Assembly (NCBI GenBank): GCA_032718475.1
Contig: JAUCBJ010000174.1
Location: forward strand, 1-64,000
Reading direction: 5' to 3'
Length of the DNA stretch: 64,000 nucleotides
Source: Nemertoderma westbladi
Taxonomy: Eukaryota > Xenacoelomorpha > Nemertodermatida > Nemertodermatidae
The position numbers were made by a program, and so were the translations under genes. The notes under the pieces are model-generated. The model was not told where the DNA came from, ran no database searches, and was given only the letters and a program-made list of their open reading frames with translations. Positions within the stretch are counted from its first letter, which is position 1. Each line of letters opens with the position of its first letter. Positions 20,305-30,140 of the stretch are shown piece after piece.

Positions 20305-22877
20305 ATGGTTGGAAAGTGTTGCGTAGTTGGGTGTAGGTCGGGATATTCGTCAGAAGCTTCGCCAGGAACTGGAACTCCCTCAATGTTTAGTTTCCCGAAA
20401 CGTGCCAGTGGTGCCGGTGGATCCAGCTTATGTCGAATAGAGCCAGTACAACGACATCGTCTGCCACAGTGACATCGCCATGGGCCCCATCTGATCACTC
20501 CAAGGTGTGTATTTTACATTTTGAGGATCAATGGATCAACAGGAATGCCCAACGTTTAATGCTAAAATCCGGTGCGTTTCCTTCGATATACCCGGCCTGT
20601 ATCCCTGTATCCTCTATAAAACAAGTAACTCCGTCACGCAAAAAACCCTTGAAACGAGTGTATCAGCGGGATGAGATGGAAGAGGTCAGTAAGAGAACTC
20701 GAGTTTTGTCTCTTACTGATATCCGGTTGTATTTAGAGGCGTCGATTGAGTTTGAGGAGTACGAGGTAAAAGTCAATGAGAATTCCGTGTCGATCTTTAG
20801 GTTGATCTTTAGTTTAGGCATTCCTTCAGTACACGAATGTCTCACTATTGATGACGACCTTCATGTTCACCTTTCCTATGAGGGTGTCCCTCTTCCACTA
20901 CCATCATGGTTGCGAGCCACTCATAACTGTATAATAACATCAACAACTGTTATTTCCGAATTACTCAATTACTGCCGGACTAATAAGGATGAATCTGACT
21001 CAGTTATTCGGAGTCTGTTGGCCTTAAAGTTGTCCAAACCTAAAGGTCGCCCAAAGTACACGGCTGAGCAGATCAGATTTGCATTGCTACTCCGGTACAC
21101 CACGGTTAATGCGTATAAGATACTCGCAACTCAAGTCCCTCTTCCTTCACTGAGACTTCTCCGAAGTATTACATCTGGAAACGTAGACTCGATGGCTGCA
21201 TTAACTGCTCTCAGAACCTCGGGAAAGATCTCTAACGATGTTTTGTTGATCGTGGATGAGATTATATTGCAACAGCAGGAAATGTATAGCAACGGACATT
21301 TATACGGGAAAGATTCTGATTCGGACAAACTTTACACTGGACTTATGTGTTATATGGTGTCGTCAATGAAACAGTCGATCCCAGTTATTATTCACGCTGT
21401 TCCGGTGGTTACTGCCAATAAAGAGGTTATTAAGACGGGGATTGAGACATGTAGAAAGTTAATATCACAAACTAAATTTAACTTGCTTGCGGTTATTGGT
21501 GATAATGCGCCTGTTAACGTTGCTGCTTATAGCAAACTGTCAGAATCTATGGACATAAATGCGCCTCACTTAATGTATGACCCGGTTCATATTCTTAAGA
21601 ATATTCGAAACAACCTTGCTTCAATGGGATGGTTTAAGATCAATAAGTCATTTAAATACTCTTTTAATAGCACGGTATATACTGTTCCTCCCGGTGTTAT
21701 TAAATGGCAACATTTATACAAGGTCGAGGAACGGGACAGTTGCACTTCCTCACATCTACGATTGGCTCCCAAGTTGACTTACTCTGCAACTCATTTTGGA
21801 AATAATAAACAGAGTGTTCCTCTGGCTTTAGCAGTTTTTCATCCCTCTACTATTGCAGCCTGTGAGTTTTACTATCCCGAAGAGAAATGTACCGCTTCCT
21901 TCCTTCGTTTAGTCAGTCACTGGTGGTTGGTTGTTAATGCCAATGAGCAATTTCATCCGAATCCTATTGGAAATGCTATGGTTCTAGGCGATGGCAAACC
22001 GGAGTTCCTCCACCAACTATCCGAATGGCTACGCGACAACACTACCTCGACACACATGTTTTTGCAACAAACTCGAAATGCGTTTGCTGTTACAAACGAT
22101 GTTATAGCCGATATCGGTTCAAAACTCTTGACCTCCAGTTGCGGTTCCTACAAATATGTTCTTACTCGTCGTTTACAGAGCGATAAACTCGAGAGACGAT
22201 ATGGCTGCTATAGACAGATGAATGGTGGGCGCTTCCTGATCAGCCATAAAGAAGCTGTGCAATCGGAGAAGATTCTCCAACTACGTTCTATGTTGAAGGC
22301 CGACGTAGACATCAGTTCGATTCTTACCCCTATTGAGACGAGTCATATACTCAACTCATTTCAGAAATAGATGAAGGAAAGCTGGATGATTCGGAATTAG
22401 ATGTTGTGACAAAGGAGGCAGTTGTGTGTATTAGCGGTTACATTGCCCATAAATTGTTGAAACATTCAGTACGAATTCAAGCTTCAGTAAAGACTCAGTG
22501 CGAAAGTTGTACTAATACCTGGAACCTTGATTCCATTACCAACTGTCGTTATTTAAACTTATTGATCCGAGGCAAGCTTACAATTCCCTCAATATCTCTA
22601 AACAACCTCGTGACGGATTGCTTCAAAGTTATTATCGCTGGCGAGAAACACTTAGAAACTTTGAAACACTACAGAAATGCAGCGCTTGCTACTCCAACAC
22701 TTTTGTGTCAACTCGGAGTTTAGATTTGGCTGTGACGCTCACACGGCAGTTAACAAGAACATTGTATTTAGAACTGTTGTTAATGTGTTTGGTAACAACA
22801 AGTGTATTGATGAGTCACAGTCAGTGCGAGAGGATTCCGTTAAAATATTCAAAACACTCCAGCGAGAAAAAAAGTGA
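20305..22877 (+). pseudogene. THAP-domain P-element-type transposase, frameshifted
   Basis: An ATG at 20,305 begins MVGKCCVVGCRSGYSS, the first Cys pair of a THAP zinc finger, and runs to FPKR near 20,397. A one-base shift then moves to the frame that gives QWCRWIQLM and SPWAPSDHSKVCILHFED, the second half of the THAP domain (W, P and C-x2-H present). The long central frame (to 22,370) has the RNase-H-like core: LLIVDEIILQ (first acid, near 21,255), AVIGDNAPVNVAAYSKL (second, near 21,500) and YDPVHILKNIRNNLASMGW, a hallmark of P transposases. A second shift near 22,350 leads to VVCISGYIAHKLLKHS with CESC (22,406-22,723), and a third to a short C-terminal piece (to 22,877). THAP DNA binding plus this core is the P-element/THAP9 plan. 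The copy is inactive as it stands. Confidence 0.85.
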
Positions 22878-22907
22878 ATGTTTAAATCTCGGACAGACGT
22901 GACTTTG

Positions 22908-23092
22908 AGATATTTCTCTACAGAGGGGTCACTATAGTAGTGAGTCCGCGCCCAGAGAGACTCGATTCTACAGAGATATTTCTCTACAGGGGGGTCACAT
23001 GTTGAGTCCGAGCCCAGAGAGACTCTTTAAAACTGAGATAATTATCTACAGGGGGGTCACACGTTGAGTCCGAGCCCAGAGAGACTCTTTAA
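22908..23092 (+). repeat. About 64-bp tandem array, left part
   Basis: Three copies of a unit containing GAGATATTTCTCTACAG, GGGGTCACACGTTGAGTCCG and AGCCCAGAGAGACTCTTTAA. The array stops at TTAA (23,089-23,092), where the piggyBac-like element entered, and resumes in register at 25,714. Confidence 0.9.
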
Positions 23093-23460
23093 CCCAGCAA
23101 AACCCAGACATCTAAAAACTCGAGGTAATTTATTCATATTTTCAGAACTAAGTCCAAATGGTCTAACTTAAACATAGTTTCAACACCAGTATCAAAACTT
23201 TAACCAATCTCGATTTATTAGGTAGGGTACAAATGTAGTACTTGGGCGCTATGGAGGTATTTATATATTCATAAAAATAACACCAATTTGTTTATAAAGG
23301 ATAATATAAAGGATGTTATTAACTACTTTGGTGGGTGTAGAATTGAGTATACACAAAAGCAAATGTTTAAAAAAGTTTTTAATCTAAAATTGAGTTAAAA
23401 ATTTCAAGATAATGTAGTATTTGTAGTGTCCACCCCCCCCCCCCCCCCCCCCCGGGTCCA

Positions 23461-24759
23461 TTACTTCAAATAGCAATTGTAAGGATAGTAAGGATCCAGG
23501 GGGAAGCCGGGAACTCTCGGTGTCGGCCTGGCTGGGGACGCTAAACAGGGGCAGTTTCTCAAGGAGTGGCGATTGGACAATTGGAAGCGGCAGTTATCGA
23601 TGTGAAGCCGAGCGCTGAAGTCGAAAAGAACTCCGGCGAGTTCACGCTGCTGAGAGAGCGCGGAATGGACAGGTAGGTGAGAGAAAATAGAGTCCCGATG
23701 GAGGACGGCAACAGGTTCACAGGAGCCAAGGTCACCTAACTGGAAGGGGGTAGGAATAACGGGTTTCCAGTTGTCAATGCGACTGCGAGCGGGGCAGCCG
23801 GGGGAACCCACGGGGGGCCAACTGATACCATGGAGGGGGCAGCTGGGGCCGCAGGGAGGCTGGCTTGTGTAGGCTCAGGAACATCGGGATTCACTCCAAT
23901 GTTGGACGTGCTGTCCTCGTTCTCCTGATCGGGAGTAGAGCGAGAAGCGAGACTGGAACGCTCCACTCTCAGTTCAAGTTCTTTGATAGTTTCATAGCGT
24001 CATTTTACGGCACTCAGACGGGAGTTTTAGGTTTTGGGCAGCTTGGTCAGCAGCCTGCCGAGCGGCAAATGTGGCCAGTTCGCCTTCACGATCGTGTGAT
24101 GATTGAGTTTTGTCAAAATGTTCGAGTTCGAGGTTGGCTTCGAGTTCTTGACGGGCCAATCGGGCAGCCATTCGAGAACTCGCACCCGAGACAATGGACT
24201 GTGTACCGGAACGGGTGTATAGGTAGGTTTGCGCAGCAGTGCTGCAGCGGCATGCATTAGCTGCATTGCACACTGAGGAGATCCACGTCGCCATGTTCTC
24301 GGAGTGGCTGACTGACCGACTGTTTGGAGAGTTTTCATGTGTATCGATGGCGGCGCACTCCAGAATGACGTCGGTTAGGTCTTCTAGTAGCAGCTTTAGC
24401 GTAGGTACTGCAGCTGCCCTGTCCTTCAATGTGGTTGCTTACTTATGGTTTGAGTCGTGTTACGCGGGATTTTGCTGTCGTCCGGTTTTGTTTGAGAAAG
24501 TCTGTACTGGTATCGGTTACTTCTGGTTCTGCTGATACTAGCAGCACTGCCGCTGAGACTGTCTGACTGTAGGCTTCAAGTTCAACTTGATCGAGTTGCG
24601 GGCTGGCAGGGGCTCTTCTTCCACAACGTCAACTGCTGAACTGGGGGGTGGGTTGATGTTTGGTTTGCATTTCGTTGACATCCACCAGTCAGCCAGTGAC
24701 CTGTGAAAGCCGTCGAAAGGAATGTAGCGATCAGCGACAGAGTCGGCATCGGAATCCAT
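23461..24759 (-). pseudogene. Frameshifted Ala/Pro-rich gag-like coding debris
   Basis: Several minus-strand frames chain together. From an ATG at 24,759: MDSDADSVADRYIPFDGFHR. Then AAAVPTLKLLLEDLTDVILE, the segment ARLARQELEANLELEHFDKT, and the Pro/Ala-rich PEPTQASLPAAPAAPSMVSV, ending in a region with RELAGVLFDFSARLHIDNCR. The acidic start, helical Ala/Glu/Leu stretch and Pro-rich linker resemble retroelement Gag N-termini, but no zinc knuckle or protease is seen. A homopolymer C run (about 23,431-23,453) lies just beyond it. I cannot name the family. Confidence 0.35.
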
Positions 24760-24839
24760 AGTCCTAGCTGAACTGCAAGTTTATTAGTAGGTGTTGGGTG
24801 AAGTGGAGTAGATTCCAGGCCAATCTGCCAATGCACCAT

Positions 24840-25700
24840 GTGGTGAGCGTCACAATCACAGCAACAATCTTAAGTGGGCATGTGCATGTGCGCTGTAGTG
24901 TTTAGACTTGGGTGAAGGGAGTACAGTTGTAGCGCAGAGTACAGGGCAATGGTTCAGTGGTATTTAAAATAGAGTTCAGACTGTTCTGCTGTTAGAAGCA
25001 GCAATTATATTTTATTTACAAAAATTCCTGCGTTCAAAAGTTTTGAACTGCATTCAGAAATTTCCAGACTTTGAGACAGGCACAGTCAATCATTCTAATG
25101 CCTTGGAATGCTAGCGGGCTAGTGTAGCCTATTGCTGTATTGTTACTGCTGTACAGGTACCAGTAACTCCTGCATTAGGAAAGTGGTACAGTCTGACAGT
25201 GGAAGGTGTAGTACCTACTGCAGTACTGTCAGGCCGTACTGTAGTAATATTCTGGGTACCGGTACCTCTGGTCAGCTGGTATCACATACAGATTGTGTCT
25301 AAAAGTATCAATCACTATGTAGTGCCCAAGCACTACAAATGTAGTCTTCTGTAAATAAGTTGAATTTGCTAGACTAAAGAGGGCAGACTACATGATATTT
25401 TATTGTTTTATTAAATCTCCCATTATCTGACAATAAAAATATGCCACAATCCCTGTTGTCTATAACCATATAGTTACATAGAATGAAGTAATGCCAATCG
25501 ATGTCTGAAAAAATATATTTCCGATTTTTAGAGTCAATTTAGAAATGCAAATTTTTAAAATTTACCGTTTTTTAAGTGTCAGTCATATAGATGCACCTTT
25601 AATTAATCATATTATAGCATTATAATAGTTATAGGATATATTAGGTAACTACAGCATTGATTTGAAAACAGTCCATTATGGGGTTACAAATGTAGACGTT
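24840..25700. other. Right part of the piggyBac-like element, no gene seen
   Basis: Non-coding, moderately AT-rich. GGTACC/ACCGGT palindromes occur near 25,155-25,265. A phrase near the right end, ACAAATGTAG followed by TTGGGCGCT, also occurs inside the left end (about 23,230), so the two subterminal regions share sequence. Confidence 0.4.
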
Positions 25701-25713
25701 GGGCGCTGCTGGG

Positions 25714-25888
25714 TTAAACTGAGATATTTCTCTACAGGGGGGGGGGGGGGGGGGGTCACACGTTGAGTCCGAGCCCAGAGAGACTCTTTAAAACTGAGAT
25801 ATTTCTCTACAGGGGGGTCACACGTTGAGTCCGAGCCCAGAGAGACTCTTTAAACTGAGATATTTCTCTACAGGGGAGTCACACAATT
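25714..25888 (+). repeat. About 64-bp tandem array, right part
   Basis: A little over two more copies of the unit at 22,908-23,092, one with a G run of about 20 (25,738-25,757). Together with the left part it was one array of five to six units before the insertion. Confidence 0.9.
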
Positions 25889-26374
25889 AATTTTCTGGTT
25901 TACGTTTAATTTTCAGGATTGTTACTCTATCTATTTAATTAATAAAGAGCCCTTATCAGGGCCATTGATGTGTTTTCACACTGGGGAATATTGGGTTGGC
26001 AATCCTAATAAAATAATAAAGTAATAAGTTAACATAAAATATAAAGAACGTTATAATAATATAAAGTAGACAATAATAATATAAAGTAATAAGTTAACAT
26101 AAAATATATAAAGAACATAATAATATTATAATGTAAAAAGTCAAAATAAAATATATAAAAAACGTGATAATATTAATATAATTCACCTCCTTTTCTTTAC
26201 ATTTTCACTTTTTATATTTTGCTTAGGTTAACACGTTTTTAAGATTTTTTGTTTGCAATCTGAGCTGTGCTACTTGTTTTTTTTATTAATTAACAAGTTT
26301 ATGAATATCACCAATTTATAAAAAACACATGGGGAGTATAATTTACAAAATTATAATCGATTTACAAGTAGAAA
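25889..26374. other. 3' non-coding end of the P-like element
   Basis: Very AT-rich, with a repeated block AAAGTAATAAGTTAACATAAAATAT-like (26,018-26,160, three imperfect copies). No gene visible. Confidence 0.5.
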
Positions 26375-26410
26375 CAAGTAGGCCCACTAAATTTAGTGGG
26401 CTGCTGCAGC

Positions 26411-26764
26411 ATACCAGGTCGTATTATAGTAGGTCATGTCCTTGTCGAAAAGTTCAAAGAAACAAGTCTCCTCTTCCTTGGTCGGAGTCGACGAGTTCCA
26501 GATGAGAAGAAGAATCGAGTTTGCGATACTATGAAAATCGAATAAGCGGTCATCGGAGAAGAAGGAGGTTACGAGAATGGTTAAACCCAGTAAACGATTT
26601 GCGATGTCTTGGTGGATGTTTTCTAGAATAAAATCGACTATAGTAGTTGGAATCGTAAACGTTTCGGGCGAAGTAGTTAGATTGAACGTTATTTTGTTGT
26701 CCCTTTTTAAAAGTTTGAAACCGTGGTTGGAGGAATGAAGTTTATTGTCGCCGAGAATTTGATA
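26411..26764 (-). pseudogene. Unidentified ORF cut by the P-like insertion
   Basis: On the minus strand 118 codons are open from 26,764 (just after a TAA) to the target duplication at 26,410, including LLKRDNKITFNLTTSPETFT and ANRLLGLTILVTSFFSDDRL. If the transposon is removed, the frame crosses the single GCTGCAGC copy and reads a few more codons into 19,130-19,110 before a TAA. No ATG is visible at the upstream end, so it may be an internal or terminal exon, or a fragment of another mobile element. No family recognised. Confidence 0.35.
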
Positions 26765-26799
26765 TTACCTACCTACTCTAGTTATAATTTGGCACGGGT

Positions 26800-26879
26800 T
26801 GCTACTGGCTCAGTGGTCCAGTAGGTTAAGGCGCAGGTTACACATTAGGTAGGTCAAGAGTTCGAATCTGGGTAAGCAA
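26800..26879 (+). repeat. tRNA-like sequence
   Basis: Contains TGGCTCAGTGGTCCAGTAGG (A-box type) and GAGTTCGAATCTGGG (B-box type) at tRNA spacing, ending GTAAGCA. An acceptor stem GTTGCT/GGTAAGC is only partial. It may be a tRNA pseudogene or the head of a SINE. Confidence 0.5.
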
Positions 26880-26914
26880 AATTTATATTTTGTGCTATTT
26901 ATTTTAGGTTTCAC

Positions 26915-27060
26915 CAAACTAGATAAGCCAATAACACATGGACAGATTAGTTGGGCCAATCGTAGGGCGTTTGATGATTTATTGGTCCAATGTGAGCTCA
27001 TAGATAGAATGTGGTAGAATGTTCTAGTGTGATTCCATGCTTAGGATTTCCTATATAAGG
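26915..27060 (+). promoter_or_regulatory. CCAAT/TATA promoter, possibly in an LTR
   Basis: Three CCAAT boxes (26,928-26,932, 26,956-26,960, 26,987-26,991) lie 60-125 bases upstream of a good TATA box, CTATATAAGG (27,051-27,060). About 260 bases downstream is TGGTATCAGTGCC (27,322-27,334), close to the initiator-tRNA-Met primer-binding site used by many Ty1/copia-type elements. Together these suggest the U3/R/U5 of an LTR that ends near 27,312. No gag-pol follows, so it would be a relic. A promoter of a host gene is the alternative. Confidence 0.4.
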
Positions 27061-27087
27061 TGCCGTTTGCCCTTCGTTTATCACTTG

Positions 27088-27188
27088 TATCACTAATCTC
27101 GTATCTATCTTATATCACTAATCTCGTATCTATCTTATATCACTAATCTCGTATCTATCTTATATCACTAATCTCGTAATTATCTTGT
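27088..27188 (+). repeat. 25-bp tandem repeat, four copies
   Basis: CACTAATCTCGTATCTATCT recurs at 27,091, 27,116, 27,141 and (variant) 27,166, exactly 25 bases apart. It lies just downstream of the TATA box, in what would be the transcribed leader. Confidence 0.95.
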
Positions 27189-27334
27189 CCCTTGCCACGT
27201 ACTGATAGGTATTTATTGCAAACCACCGCGGTAACAACATTTTAGAATCAATTATATACCAGATCAGCTAGACGTGCGGTAGTAAATTAACACCCTATTT
27301 CCTTATCTCACAATCAGAATCTGGTATCAGTGCC

Positions 27335-27735
27335 GATCACGGGAGTAGTTACTAACACCGTAATTTGCCGGCTGAGTTGTGAATATAGGAGGAGAGAGCC
27401 CTTTTGACGTCAGTTTGTAAGTATTGCGCCTACAGCGTGCGTCTAGCTTATTCGAGTAGCTAGCGCCCGGTATTGTTATTTTGTTAAAATCACCAAAACC
27501 TAGTATAACGGCGATACACCAAAATTGTTTTATCGTAACACACACACACGCGTCTTGAGATTTATAGATTTACAGATAGGATTATTATTATTTGTAGAGA
27601 TATTTGGTATTTGTTGCAATCAGGCACCCTTTTGACTGCTTTTTCTGTCGGCAGTATTGTTCCTTTCGCTACTGTCGATTGACCCGCTAGCTCGTATTAT
27701 ACCCAAATAAATTACACCGCGGCAAGTTTACAGTT
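27335..27735. other. No recognised gene
   Basis: Mixed-composition DNA with a CA microsatellite at about 27,539-27,549. Only a short minus-strand ORF is present, and it has no recognisable motif. Confidence 0.4.
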
Positions 27736-27744
27736 AGCTAACAT

Positions 27745-27836
27745 GTTCTAGAACATGTTCATAAAAAGAAATAGCAAAAACTAGCTAGTAAAAAAAATTT
27801 GAGGGGGGGGGGTGTACCTATAACACACTAGTGCCC
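27745..27836 (-). repeat. Terminal repeat of the CTAGTGTG/CTCAAATTT family, copy C
   Basis: On the minus strand it reads CACTAGTGTGTTATAGGTACA, a C run, CTCAAATTT, ACTAGCTAGTTTTTGCTAT and a TTCTAGAA palindrome. The same order of blocks forms both ends of the element at about 29,568-33,100. Its partner end was not found. Confidence 0.6.
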
Positions 27837-28301
27837 ACTTTTTCTAACGCTTGTAGCTAAAGATTGGAAGCAAAAATAAAAATTCCGACTCACCCAGTCA
27901 GTGGTCGTGAGGTGAAACTATCTCTGTTTCAAATTAATTGTAGAAAAATTAGGGGTGGGGGGGCGTGTCACTGAGTTACGACACTACTGTATATTCTCGG
28001 ACATGGTGTAGTACAGTATGTACAGTATAGCCATGGTACAGCTGATTTGTAATAATATAAATTTGTATGTCTTTTTATTTGGTTTTACTGCATTTTATTA
28101 TGTTCTAGAACCTTAGTAGATATGTTAGCTAGTGTGTTTTTTTTTACTAGCTAGTAATAAAAATGGCTATAGTTCAGCCCGTGCCAACATTTTCATTTTG
28201 CTCTAAAATGTGTATCTGTATGTAGTTTACTCGTATAGTATACTAGTATAGTTTACTACTTTTTAATGTTAGTCTGAAGTATTCTAGGATATTTCGGGAA
28301 C

Positions 28302-28933
28302 AGTTCCGTACGTCCCCCCATTTTGCGAGATTTTTTTACTATACCATAACACCATGTTTCTTGAGCGACACTAATCAAATATTAGTATATAGTATATATA
28401 GATAGTATATATATAGATAGTATATATATATATACTATATAATATATATAATATATATATATATTTAGTATATATAGTATATATTATAGGTATAAAAAAT
28501 CAATTCCATAACATTAAATGACAATACACGGGCAATTCAAGTCATTAGTATATAGTATATATAGATAGTATATATATAGATAGTATATATATAGATAGTA
28601 TATATATATATACTATATAATATATATAATATATATATATATTTAGTATATATAGTATATATTATAGGTATAAAAAATCAATTCCATAACATTAAATGAC
28701 AATACACGGGCAATTCAAGTCATTTTAAAAAATCAAAAAGTCAATCAAATATTAGTATATAGTATATATAGATAGTATATATATAGATAGTATATATATA
28801 TATACTATATAATATATATATATATTTAGTATATATAGTATATATTATAGGTATAAAAAATCAATTCCATAACATTAAATGACAATACACGGGCAATTCA
28901 AGTCATTTTAAAAATGGGGGGACGTACGGAACT
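28302..28933. mobile_element. MITE-like element with 23-bp inverted repeats and internal TA array
   Basis: Perfect 23-bp inverted repeats lie at 28,302-28,324 and 28,911-28,933; they contain AGTTCCGTACGTCCCCCCAT. Between them are three tandem copies (28,376-28,547, 28,548-28,740, about 28,745-28,913) of a 170-195-bp unit: a TATATA/GATAGTATATA stretch followed by the unique block TCAATTCCATAACATTAAAT and ACACGGGCAATTCAAGTCAT. No coding capacity. A loosely conserved CTAG..GATATTTCG occurs outside both ends and may be part of a target duplication. Confidence 0.7.
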
Positions 28934-29567
28934 CTAGCCGATATTTCGAATTATTTTTTTGTTATGTAATGTTCTAGAACATTTTTAAAAAATTACCATT
29001 TTTGTTTTTTAACACTTTTTTTGTATAATTAACAAGAAATGTTATGTACCGGTACTCAAGTAATAATTTATATTTATAGCTAGTAATTTATATCTATTGC
29101 TATAATTTTTTATTTGGTTTCTGTGTTATATACGTAGTTTTTTTTGTTCTGCGTCCCAATTTTATTTTAATTAAACAATAATTTTAATTAATTTTTTTAG
29201 AAAAACAAAAACTATTCTAGATTTTTTTATCGAAAATTGATAATAAAAATGTTCTAGAACTTTTGGTACATGTTCTAGAACATTTAATAAATGTTCCTTC
29301 TTTTCAATAGAAAAAAAACAGGTAAAATAGCATAAAAAATAATAAAATTTAGCAATTTTTTTTAATAATTTTTCTTTTAAAGAAAATGTATTTTCTCGTA
29401 AATTCATAATTAAAATGTTTTAGAACTATTTTTTTTCAAAGTTCTAGAACACTCAATATAAAGTTCTAGAAAATTTATCAAGAAAAGAAACTGACAAAAA
29501 AGCATAAAAATTTGTTGAAAAAAAACAACGAAATGTAGGCAGGTAGGCCTACTAGTGAATAATTAGA
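28934..29567. other. AT-rich DNA with TTCTAGAA palindromes
   Basis: No gene. TTCTAGAA occurs at 28,972, 29,252, 29,273, 29,442 and 29,464, all in strongly A/T-rich sequence. Confidence 0.6.
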
Positions 29568-29989
29568 GGTACTAGTGTGTTTAGTGCGGTATTAGTACGT
29601 TTGAACGACACTAACCAAACAAGCCTAAAACCAGATAAATAATGGTACCGGTACCGGTATAGCAGTATTGTGCACCACCTTGCGGATTGCATGGGTATTA
29701 TTTATTAAGTTATTTGAAGGGAATGTATTATTTTAATCTATATTACTTACTACTACTATTATTACTACTATTACTATTATTTACTAGCTTAATTATGTAA
29801 TATTTTAGCTTAATCTATTAGTTTAATTACGATTTACTATGCGCGTACGTAATCTTAATTACAGTCTACCGTACATACATATTTCCAATATTATAATTAA
29901 TATTTACCTCGACTGAGGGTGTATCTTATTTTAAAAAAATATTACAAGCTAATAACGCTGTTGCGATACGTTTGTTTATTTCATATGTT

Positions 29990-30102
29990 GGCCCTGAAAA
30001 GGGCCGTTGGGGTTGGTTAAGTCAGGTCGTACAGTAGTTAGCTCTGAAAAGGGCCGTTTGGGTTGAAGTCAGGTCATACAGTAGTTGGCCCTGAAAAGGG
30101 CC
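29990..30102 (-). promoter_or_regulatory. Three tandem histone-type 3' stem-loops
   Basis: On the minus strand, 38-150 bases after the transposase stop, GGCCCTTTTCAGGGCC occurs at 30,102-30,087 and 30,005-29,990, with a decayed copy GGCCCTTTTCAGAGCT at 30,055-30,040. A 6-bp GGCCCU/AGGGCC stem with a UUUC loop is the replication-dependent histone mRNA 3' stem-loop, and the 5' flank CCCAAAA or CCCCAACG matches the usual A/C-rich leader of that signal. The three copies belong to a tandem unit of about 50 bases that includes AACTACTGTA and GACCTGACTT. No histone coding sequence is nearby. A role in mRNA 3' processing is inferred. Confidence 0.6.
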
Positions 30103-30140
30103 TTTTGGGTTGGTTAAGGTATAAGGTACAGTATAGACAT

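Larger units (their letters stand above)
23089..25717. mobile_element. piggyBac-like insertion with TTAA target duplication
   Basis: The element proper is 23,093-25,713. It begins CCCAGCA and ends TGCTGGG, with a longer imperfect inverted match (left AACCCAGCAAAACCCAGACA, right complement AACCCAGCAGCGCCCAACG). TTAA lies at both edges (23,089-23,092, 25,714-25,717). Joining the two sides at one TTAA restores the surrounding 64-bp tandem array exactly (...GACTCTTTAAACTGAGATAT...). TTAA duplication, CCC-starting ends and this clean empty-site logic are the piggyBac pattern. No piggyBac transposase is recognisable inside; the only coding-like content is the gag-like debris at 23,461-24,759. Confidence 0.65.
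19131..26410 (+). mobile_element. P-element-like DNA transposon with 8-bp target duplication
   Basis: The element proper is 19,139-26,402 (7,264 bp). Its ends are 28-bp inverted repeats (19,139-19,166 and 26,375-26,402), perfect by eye, each beginning AGCCCACTAAATTTAGTGGG and containing the 18-bp palindrome CCCACTAAATTTAGTGGG. Immediately outside both ends lies GCTGCAGC (19,131-19,138 and 26,403-26,410). Eight-base duplications are characteristic of the P superfamily, and the transposase inside (20,305-22,877) has P-type features, so ends and enzyme agree. GCTGCAGC is itself a palindrome and could in principle be part of the repeats. The element also contains a LINE tail, a tandem array and a nested piggyBac-like insertion. 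Confidence 0.75.
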
